Shown: positions 1 to 5,105 of the stretch, one piece after another
Numbering within the stretch: the first letter of the stretch is position 1
Layout: the number at the start of each line of letters is the position of its first letter
Source: Clostridiaceae bacterium
GTDB lineage: Bacteria; Bacillota; Clostridia; Oscillospirales; Acutalibacteraceae
Direction: 5' to 3'
Length of the DNA stretch: 11,379 nucleotides
Assembly: GCA_904502175.1 (NCBI GenBank)
Contig: CAJGDU010000023.1
Span: 1-11,379, forward strand
Program-made: the position numbers and the translations under genes
The notes under the pieces: generated by a model
The model's database searches: none
Seen by the model: the letters and a program-made list of their open reading frames with translations, nothing else
What the model was told of the DNA's origin: nothing

Positions 1-791
1 CCCACGTCGGTGGTGCGGCAGATGAACACGTCCGGATCGATGGCCGCGAGCGCCTCTGAGTCCAGCGCCACCCGCGTGCCGATGTTGCCCGCATTCACAA
101 TGGGGTCCTTCAAAATGCGATAGAACTGTTTGTTCTTGAAGTTGACGGCAACGGCCCGGTCTCCGGCTTTCAGGGACACGAGGAACGGCGTGATGACACC
201 GTAGTTGGCCGCGACCGTGGTGTTTTTCGTGTCAGCGGGCACCGCGACACTCTGTCCCAGCATGTCTGTGACCGTGATCGTGCCTGCGCTCAGGTCTGCG
301 CCCTTCCGGCTGCCGATGCCCTCCGCCTTCGTCAGAAGACCGGAAACGGCTTTGGCGTAGTCGGGAGAGTCTTTGTCCTTACAGGGGACCACAAAGACCG
401 TGCCGGCCTCCGCGGAGGGTTCCCCGTCCCGCCAGAACGCGACCAGCGTCGTGGCGTCCGCGGCGGTTTTGGCGTCCAGGTCCACTTCATAACCGTCTGT
501 GCAGACCGCGGTCACGCCGCGCTCGGTGGACGCGCCGGCCTTGCCGAGGACATCGGACAGACGGTACCCGGTATACAGGTATGTCGTCTCGCTGCCATAG
601 GTGTTGGTCGAAGTGGCCTTGCACTCGTAGACCGTGAGGTCCGCAAAGTCCGTTTCGCGGTAAGCCGTCCCGTCGATCTCAATGGAAAACGGCGGCACAT
701 CGACGTCTCCCTGCACTTCCACCGACCGGACACAGCCGGACAGCAAAAGGCACAGGACCAGGAGCAGCGCCGAAAAAGTCTTACTGCGCAT
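1..791 (-). CDS. Lipoprotein with molybdopterin-like domain fused to a Fe-siderophore/B12-type binding domain (C-terminus cut by window edge)
   Basis: Translated directly from the minus strand; open through the left edge, 263 codons visible. The signal peptide (MRSKTFSALL...LLLSGC) ends in a clear lipobox, LSGC, so Cys20 should be lipidated after export. Residues about 34-138 resemble the sulfite-oxidase/molybdopterin-like domain of Bacillota surface proteins (key stretch YLYTGYRLSDVLGKAGA, 71-87). From about 170 the ITVTDMLGQSVAVPA opening and the later EALAAIDPDVFI look like the N-lobe of a TroA/BtuF-type substrate-binding protein, normally paired with an ABC importer. I chose ATG at 791 rather than 800: AGAGG at 801-805 is then 9 nt upstream, and the signal peptide begins correctly; ATG 800 would abut the ribosome site. 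It overlaps the 3' end of the DUF2149 gene by 11 nt, so it is translationally coupled. ABC permease/ATPase genes may follow off the left edge (inference). Bound ligand unknown. Confidence 0.8.
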   Translation of the reverse strand, partial: MRSKTFSALLLVLCLLLSGCVRSVEVQGDVDVPPFSIEIDGTAYRETDFADLTVYECKATSTNTYGSETTYLYTGYRLSDVLGKAGASTERGVTAVCTDGYEVDLDAKTAADATTLVAFWRDGEPSAEAGTVFVVPCKDKDSPDYAKAVSGLLTKAEGIGSRKGADLSAGTITVTDMLGQSVAVPADTKNTTVAANYGVITPFLVSLKAGDRAVAVNFKNKQFYRILKDPIVNAGNIGTRVALDSEALAAIDPDVFICRTTDV

Positions 792-1095
792 TCGCACCAT
801 CCTCTAAAAAGTACAGGTTGCCGGTCTCAGGGTCCACATAGACTTTCCCCGCTTCCACGAGGCCGTCTTTGTTGACGCCCGGAGCACTCGCGACGACGTC
901 GTTCACTTCATACATGTTGTCGGGCCGGTCGAGGCCGATGTCCACGTTCCAGACGGTGACAAGGGCCAGCAGGAGACCGCAGGCAAACACGAGCATGACA
1001 TCGACGATGTTGGCGATGGACTCCATGGGGCTGCCCTCACTCTCCAGGAACGGAGAGGTCCTGGAGGTATTGGAAAGTCTGCTGCTCCTCATCAT
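781..1095 (-). CDS. DUF2149-type small membrane protein, ExbD-like
   Basis: 104 residues with one membrane segment, about 27-51 (IANIVDVMLVFACGLLLALV). An Asp (D32) sits at the start of the helix in the context NIVDVMLV. ExbD/TolR proteins carry an essential proton-carrying Asp in a very similar setting (P-L-I-D-V-M-L-V), so this looks like the ExbD-equivalent partner of the ExbB-like protein encoded just upstream. The C-terminal part (52-104) is soluble and probably extracytoplasmic, ending in GKVYVDPETGNLYFLEDG, which I associate with DUF2149. The start ATG overlaps the stop of the upstream gene as ATGA, with GGAAGGA 8-14 nt before it (1104-1110). The family assignment is from memory of its pattern; the ExbD analogy is inference from the motif and the neighbour. 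Confidence 0.75.
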   Translation of the reverse strand: MMRSSRLSNTSRTSPFLESEGSPMESIANIVDVMLVFACGLLLALVTVWNVDIGLDRPDNMYEVNDVVASAPGVNKDGLVEAGKVYVDPETGNLYFLEDGANAQ

Positions 1096-1763
1096 TCGTC
1101 ACCGTCCTTCCGGTAAACTTTCACTTTGATGCGTTCCGCTGCAGCTTCTGTGCAATCCAGGACCGCGTCCATGACCGCTTCCAGAGAAGAGGTGTAGTTG
1201 GCGTACCAGGACTTCCGAATGGAAGAGATGAACAGCGCGACGGCGGCAGAAACAAGACCCGCAACGGTCGTATCGAAGGCGATGAGCAGAGAGTCTGACA
1301 GCGTCTTCGTATCGCCCTGTCCGAGCGCGATGAGACCCGGCGCCAACGGGATGAGGGTCCCCATCAGGCCGAACATGGGCGCGATCTTTGAGATGAGGTC
1401 TGTGACGCGCACCCGGCCGAGGTAGTGCTTTTCTTCGTCCAGGAGCAGCTTCTTTGCCAGCGCGATCCGCGTATCCATGGGCAGGTTCTCCCGCTGCACG
1501 ACTTCCAGCAGTGCCGCTTTCTGTCTCTGCAGGAGCCCCGAGTAGGAGATGACCTCCGCCAGTTCACTGGCGTCTTTCCCCTGCATCGCGTCGATGAGCT
1601 CCGGGATGGAGGCCGTCAGCTGTTTGCGCTCGGTAAAGACTTCCACGACGAGCGTGCCGAGGAGGATGACCGTCAGGGCGATCAATAACAAAAGAATGAT
1701 GATGGTCGGTATCTGAAGTCCGGAAGCGATTGCCCGGAGCATGTCTTTTACTGCAGTACTCAT
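1092..1763 (-). CDS. MotA/TolQ/ExbB-family proton channel protein
   Basis: 223 residues. A first membrane helix lies at about 17-41 (IPTIIILLLLIALTVILLG). A long charged cytoplasmic segment follows (45-125). Two further helices, at about 127-148 (IAPMFGLMGTLIPLAPGLIAL) and 159-183 (LLIAFDTTVAGLVSAAVALF), carry the family's hallmark residues, the APM-GLMGT turn and D164-T165-T166 before AGL. In ExbB/TolQ/MotA these helices line the proton path and work with an Asp on the partner subunit, here D32 of the next gene. The length fits ExbB/TolQ (about 220-245) better than MotA. AAGGAGAGA lies 5 nt before ATG 1763, and only 1 nt separates that start from the stop of the preceding gene, so the operon is tightly packed. 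No TonB-like gene is visible; the surface protein encoded before it or genes past the left edge may be what it energises. Confidence 0.88.
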   Translation of the reverse strand: MSTAVKDMLRAIASGLQIPTIIILLLLIALTVILLGTLVVEVFTERKQLTASIPELIDAMQGKDASELAEVISYSGLLQRQKAALLEVVQRENLPMDTRIALAKKLLLDEEKHYLGRVRVTDLISKIAPMFGLMGTLIPLAPGLIALGQGDTKTLSDSLLIAFDTTVAGLVSAAVALFISSIRKSWYANYTSSLEAVMDAVLDCTEAAAERIKVKVYRKDGDE

Positions 1764-1764
1764 A

Positions 1765-2955
1765 TTATCTCTCCTTCTTGAACCACGTATACATGAGGCC
1801 GGCGCCGGCGGCGAACGAAGCCACGAACATCAGCAAAGCGTTCCGCACTCCGTTTGTCGTCACGAGCGGCTTCTGCAGAGCGGTGACGCCGTCCGGGGAC
1901 TCCTGCTTCCACTGGATCATGCTGTCATATCCTTCGACAACGAGCTGACCCATCTGTTCAGGATCGACTGCCGTCGTTGGCTGGACGGTCAACGGGCCTC
2001 TCGTCGTAATGGTTCGGCTCGTCACAGTGTTCCGGCGGGTGGTCGTGACGGTCCGTTGCGTCTGTCGTCTGGTCGTCCCGGGGATGGTTCGACGGGTCGT
2101 CGATGCGGGTATGATGTTGGAACCGGTCGGCCTTTGCGGCTGCGTGGGCGCATTGGTGGGAGCTTCTGTGGGAGGGGTGGTGTCGCTGCTCCCGGTCGGC
2201 TTCTCGTCAGGCTGCGTAGGTTTCGTGTCCGGTTCGGTCGGTTCTTCCGGAGGAGCGCCGGCAAACACGACATAGATCTCATCGACCGCACGGGCAGACT
2301 CGAAGGAAGACTTTGTTGTCATGTCGACCTGCCCGGCACAGAGCCGGAAGGTGTCTTCGGTCGTCATCTCCTCGGAGAGGTCATCGATCGGGTTCTTGGT
2401 GGCATACTGGACCGTCGCGATGATCGTCGGGACCTGCACGGCGCCTTCCCAGACCTTGTCCACATCGTCGACGACGATACAGTTGTTCTCCTCGTCTGCA
2501 TGGAAATTGTTATAGAGGTTCGGGTAGTACCATCGGACATCGTCGAGCAGTTCCTGCCGGCCCTTGGAGACGAATCGTTCTCCGGCGCCGACATCGGTGG
2601 TGTGGAAATCCAGTTGTCGGACGGAGTTCAGGTCGACCCCGACTTTCTGACTCAGAAACTCGGCGAGTTTGACGCCTCGGGCATGGGTCCGCATGACCGT
2701 GTTCACGCGCGTCACGTTGCAGTAGGTCCCTTCGTAACCGATGTCACTGTAGGACCATGCATCCATTTGTTCCCGGGTGTACTCTCCCAGAAGAGTCGCG
2801 CTGTCCGGGTCTGCCCAGTACTGCGCGTAGACTTTCAACGTCGGGGTGGCGTCCAATGCCCTTCCCGGTATGAAAAGGGTCAGCGTGGCCAGAAGGAACA
2901 CGCTTGCCAGGAACGCGCAGACGACCCGCCTGCCCCTGACAACTGCCTGAACCAT
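1765..2955 (-). CDS. Exported surface protein: molybdopterin-like domain, Thr/Pro/Arg-rich stalk, C-terminal membrane anchor
   Basis: 396 residues from ATG 2955. N-terminal signal peptide: basic VVRGRR, then hydrophobic VVCAFLASVFLLATLTLFI (11-29), probable cleavage near residue 33-36. Residues about 37-232 look like the sulfite-oxidase/molybdopterin-binding-like fold of Bacillota surface proteins: GVKLAEFLSQKVGVDL (94-109), YYPNLYN (143-149), then FRLCAGQ (203-209) and a final strand EIYVVFAG. Cys79 lies about 15 residues before GVKL, roughly where true sulfite oxidases have the Mo-ligating Cys; whether a cofactor binds is unknown. Residues 234-330 are a low-complexity stalk, Pro/Thr/Glu-rich and then Thr/Arg-rich (TTRR repeated). 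A membrane helix at 371-391 and the KKER tail anchor it. No LPxTG motif. First gene of the operon behind the structured leader. Domain call is by pattern; function not recognised. Confidence 0.75.
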   Translation of the reverse strand: MVQAVVRGRRVVCAFLASVFLLATLTLFIPGRALDATPTLKVYAQYWADPDSATLLGEYTREQMDAWSYSDIGYEGTYCNVTRVNTVMRTHARGVKLAEFLSQKVGVDLNSVRQLDFHTTDVGAGERFVSKGRQELLDDVRWYYPNLYNNFHADEENNCIVVDDVDKVWEGAVQVPTIIATVQYATKNPIDDLSEEMTTEDTFRLCAGQVDMTTKSSFESARAVDEIYVVFAGAPPEEPTEPDTKPTQPDEKPTGSSDTTPPTEAPTNAPTQPQRPTGSNIIPASTTRRTIPGTTRRQTQRTVTTTRRNTVTSRTITTRGPLTVQPTTAVDPEQMGQLVVEGYDSMIQWKQESPDGVTALQKPLVTTNGVRNALLMFVASFAAGAGLMYTWFKKER

Positions 2956-2960
2956 AGCCA

Positions 2961-2967
2961 CACCTCT
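2961..2967 (-). promoter_or_regulatory. Ribosome binding site fixing the start of the surface-protein gene
   Basis: AGAGGTG lies 5 nt before ATG 2955. The longer frame starting at ATG 2991 would put its start codon inside the terminator stem with no ribosome site, and would add 12 residues in front of the basic n-region of the signal peptide. The ATG at 2973 has no purine-rich site before it either. Confidence 0.75.
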
Positions 2968-2976
2968 TTTCATGCA

Positions 2977-3009
2977 ATAAAAGCACTGCATAGGTCCTAT
3001 GCAGTGCTT
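2977..3009 (-). terminator. Intrinsic terminator/attenuator in the leader of the surface-protein operon
   Basis: On the minus strand the 12-nt arm AAGCACTGCATA (3009-2998), a 5-nt loop GGACC and the exact complement TATGCAGTGCTT (2992-2981) form a perfect hairpin, directly followed by TTATT, giving a TTTTATT run. It sits about 115 nt after the predicted transcription start and 22 nt before the start codon, so it is a leader attenuator rather than the end of a gene. Its 5' arm overlaps the 3' strand of the closing stem of the upstream RNA (3005-3012), and it can also pair with the second hairpin of that RNA, which makes it a likely regulated switch. On the plus strand there is no T-run after the hairpin, so it works only leftward. 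Confidence 0.78.
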
Positions 3010-3117
3010 CGAGATACGAAACGTGCCTCTTTTCTATCCGGAAGGCAGCACGCTTTCGCGCGCCACCCCGTCTGCAGGACCATATGAGAGATCACTTAGG
3101 TCATGCAGATCGAAGCA
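3005..3117 (-). ncRNA. Structured cis-regulatory leader RNA (riboswitch candidate): four-way junction with GAAA tetraloop and 11-nt receptor
   Basis: Read on the minus strand. Outer stem P1: TGCTTCGA (3117-3110) pairs perfectly with TCGAAGCA (3012-3005). P2 (3108-3072): 5 bp, one mismatch, 4 bp, an internal loop and a 3-bp cap with loop UCUC; the internal loop with its flanking C-G pairs is CCUAAG (3100-3095) opposite UAUGG (3084-3080), the classic 11-nt GAAA-tetraloop receptor. P3 (3067-3044): 10 continuous pairs, three of them G-U, capped by GAAA (3057-3054). P4 (3038-3013): 4 bp, a bulged G, 4 bp and a 9-nt loop. P1 starts about 6 nt after the predicted transcription start, and its 3' strand is shared with the terminator. 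The tetraloop and receptor lie about 10 bp up adjacent helices, consistent with docking. I do not recognise cobalamin, SAM, TPP, FMN, c-di-GMP, lysine or T-box cores. A molybdenum/tungsten-cofactor class cannot be excluded without a model search. Ligand unknown. Confidence 0.72.
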
Positions 3118-3130
3118 AAGTACAGTATTC

Positions 3131-3159
3131 ATACTATTATTAAACAAATTTCCAGTCAA
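3131..3159 (-). promoter_or_regulatory. Sigma-70 promoter of the surface-protein/ExbB operon
   Basis: Minus strand: -35 TTGACT (3159-3154), a 17-nt spacer, -10 TAGTAT (3136-3131). The -35 matches consensus at 5 of 6 positions and the -10 at 4 of 6, with ideal spacing in an AT-rich stretch. Transcription would start near 3123, a few nucleotides before the closing stem of the leader RNA. A small dyad, AGTAT-GA-ATACT (3124-3135), overlaps the -10 and start region. Confidence 0.68.
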
Positions 3160-3176
3160 GTAAGCAATTCCTTGAC
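3155..3176. repeat. Inverted repeat overlapping the -35 box (possible operator)
   Basis: Minus strand GTCAAG (3176-3171), 10 nt, CTTGAC (3160-3155): a perfect 6-bp-arm dyad with centres about one and a half helical turns apart. The downstream arm contains most of the -35 hexamer. A repressor could bind here, but six-base arms can arise by chance and no regulator gene is in the window. It has no T-run, so it is not a terminator for the upstream cofactor operon, for which I see no intrinsic terminator. Confidence 0.3.
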
Positions 3177-3200
3177 ATAATACCCGTTTCCTGCGCGGCC

Positions 3201-5105
3201 TCAGACCGGTATGACTTCGCCGGGAGCTTCCAGCGTGTAGCCGCCCATTTCGGTGAGGCGTTTTGCAAACTCGTCGCTCTTCAGGACGGCGAGGAAACGC
3301 TGCACTTCCGGGGTCTCAAGCGCGGAGTTGCGGACCAGGAAATCGTACTCTTCGTCCCAGAGCGGGACAAAGTCCAGGTCGTAGGTCTTGGCGGCCGAGT
3401 AGATGCCCATGCCGGCATCGGCCCCGCCGTCGGCGACGGCCGCGGCCACGGCGGTGTGGGTGTACTCCTCCCGCGTGTAGCCGTAGATGTCGTCCGGCGT
3501 CATGCCGTTCTTCTCGAGCAGATAGTCGAGGAGGATACGGGTGCCGGCGCCCTTCTGGCGATTCACATAGCGTTTTCCGAGGAGGTCCTTCACCGTGTGG
3601 ATGTTCTCCGGGTTCCCCTTCTTGACCATGAGGCCCTGCTGACGGATGACGCAGCGGATGAGGGTGACCCCGCCGTCCGGGAAGTACTGGCGGACATAGG
3701 CCTTGTTGTACTCTCCGGTCTCGGCGTCCAGCAGGTGGATGCCGCCGAGGGCGGTCTCCCCTGCCCGGAGCGCCATGATGGCGCCCATGGAGCCGACATG
3801 GGAAGAAACGACGTAGGTGCGCGGGTCCTGCCGGATGAGCAGGTCGGAGGCCTCGTCGATGAGCGGGTCGTGGCTGCCGGTGATGGAGAGGCTGTTCTCC
3901 AGTTCGACCTTGTCGCGCTGCAGCGCGACTTCGACCGGCGCGCCGGCCTCCAGGCCCTCGCTGTTCTGGTCGACGACGAAGAGACCGCCGGCCTTGGCAA
4001 AGCCCGTGACGACGCCCGCGCCTCTCGGCATGGGCACCGCGATATTCTTGCCGTCCACTTCCGCGACGCGGCAGCGGAGGAATTCTTCATATTTCAGTGA
4101 GGAGGTCAGCTTCCGGGAGACCTGGGCGGTCACCTTCTCGTCCCGCTCCGGCTCACGGTGCGTGAGCAGGGCGCAGACATACTTGACGATTTCTTCCATG
4201 ACGATGATGCCGGAGACGGGATAGCCGGGCATGCCGCAGAAGGGCTTCTGCCCGAGCATGCCGAGGACCGCGGGCTTGCCGGGTTTGATGGCAATGCCGT
4301 GGACCAGCAGTTCGCCGAGGTTCGTGAGGATGGTGGACGTGTAGTCGTCCCGGCCGGCGGAGGAGCCGGCAATGGTGAGGACCGCGTCGCACTCGCCGGC
4401 CGCTTTCGTGACGGCCGCCTCCAGAAGGTCGATCTTATCTTTGACGACCGGGTAGACGATGCTGTCGGCGCCCCAGTCGGAGAGCATGGCGGAGAAGATG
4501 GCGGAGTTGAACTCCGGGATGTCGCCGGGTTTCAGGTCGGCGTCTCCGTCGACGATCTCATCGCCCGTGGGGATGATGCCGAAGACGGGCCGTTTGACGA
4601 CCTCCACCTCGTAGACCCCGGCGGCCATGAAGGCGCCGATGAGGGCGGGCGTCATGACGGTGTAGGACGGGACGATCATATCGCCCATGCAGATGTCCTC
4701 CCCCACCTGGCGCACGTTGTCCCAGGGGATGCTCGCGGAGTAGAGCAGGACGTCGTTGCCCTCCGCCTCGACCACGTTTTCGATCATGACGACCGTGTCG
4801 GTGTTCTCCGGCAGCGGGTCGCCCGTGTCGACGACGATGTAGTCCGCTTCCGTGAGGCGGACCGGGTCGTTCTCGGTGGCGCCCGCGGTCTTTTCCGCGA
4901 GGAGCGCGATGCCGTCCATGGCGCTCGCCACATAATGCGGCGAGGAGCGGACCGCGTAGTGGGCCCGGGCGGTGACACAGTTGTTGGCCTCCCGCACGGG
5001 GACGGTCTCCGTCTTCAGCGGGATGTCTGCGGCGCGCACCGCGTCCACCATCTTCTGACGGGCCTCTTCCAGCGAGATATTGGTGAGGAACTCATACTTT
5101 TTCAA
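3201..5105 (-). CDS. moeA: MoeA-type molybdopterin molybdotransferase fused to a periplasmic-binding-protein-like domain
   Basis: 634 residues. MoeA part (about 1-400), which inserts molybdate (or tungstate) into adenylylated molybdopterin: SAMDG (61-65), VVDTGDPLPE (91-100), PTGDEIV (179-185), AGSSAGRDD (246-254), KPGKP (274-278), GMPGYP (291-296). The C-terminal domain (about 405-634) has the signature of the PBP-like domain found on some MoeA proteins: GSHDPLIDEASDLL, GSMGAIMALRAGETALGG, HLLDAETGEYN, GAGTRILLDYLL and a DAGMGI segment. It may sense or hold the oxyanion or pterin (inference). It has no signal peptide, so it acts in the cytosol. It begins with TTG at 5105, whose last two bases are shared with the TGA of the preceding moeA; AGGTG lies 8 nt upstream and no in-frame ATG occurs before codon 19. 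Last gene of the cofactor operon. Having two MoeA proteins is often linked to separate Mo and W handling. Confidence 0.93.
   Translation of the reverse strand: MKKYEFLTNISLEEARQKMVDAVRAADIPLKTETVPVREANNCVTARAHYAVRSSPHYVASAMDGIALLAEKTAGATENDPVRLTEADYIVVDTGDPLPENTDTVVMIENVVEAEGNDVLLYSASIPWDNVRQVGEDICMGDMIVPSYTVMTPALIGAFMAAGVYEVEVVKRPVFGIIPTGDEIVDGDADLKPGDIPEFNSAIFSAMLSDWGADSIVYPVVKDKIDLLEAAVTKAAGECDAVLTIAGSSAGRDDYTSTILTNLGELLVHGIAIKPGKPAVLGMLGQKPFCGMPGYPVSGIIVMEEIVKYVCALLTHREPERDEKVTAQVSRKLTSSLKYEEFLRCRVAEVDGKNIAVPMPRGAGVVTGFAKAGGLFVVDQNSEGLEAGAPVEVALQRDKVELENSLSITGSHDPLIDEASDLLIRQDPRTYVVSSHVGSMGAIMALRAGETALGGIHLLDAETGEYNKAYVRQYFPDGGVTLIRCVIRQQGLMVKKGNPENIHTVKDLLGKRYVNRQKGAGTRILLDYLLEKNGMTPDDIYGYTREEYTHTAVAAAVADGGADAGMGIYSAAKTYDLDFVPLWDEEYDFLVRNSALETPEVQRFLAVLKSDEFAKRLTEMGGYTLEAPGEVIPV

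Noticed and set aside
1768..1860. Sortase-type cell-wall anchor at the end of the surface protein
   Set aside because: The hydrophobic helix and KKER tail fit, but the preceding PLVTTNG is not an LPxTG-type motif; a plain membrane anchor explains it.
2956..2991. Longer N-terminus for the surface protein, starting at ATG 2991
   Set aside because: The start would lie inside the terminator stem with no ribosome site; ATG 2955 has AGAGGTG 5 nt upstream and gives a normal signal peptide.
3057..3070. T-box-like stretch GGGGTGGCGCGCG in the leader
   Set aside because: It resembles the T-box core only in GGGTGG; the rest pairs as a plain 10-bp GAAA hairpin, and no specifier loop, tRNA-linked gene or T-box antiterminator is present.
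1741..3087. Long plus-strand open frame of about 450 codons opposite the surface-protein gene
   Set aside because: It is antisense to a gene with clear signal peptide and anchor, is rich in Arg/Gly/Val without domain pattern, and runs into the structured leader. It reflects GC-rich codon bias.
3160..3200. Terminator for the cofactor operon just after the MoeA-PBP stop
   Set aside because: The only dyad has a 10-nt loop and no T-run after it; some read-through into the leader region is possible.
5103..5105. TTG start of the MoeA-PBP gene as a sign of a broken gene
   Set aside because: TTG overlaps the upstream stop as TTGA, has a purine-rich site about 8 nt upstream, and the following residues fit a normal MoeA N-terminus, so it is an ordinary coupled alternative start.
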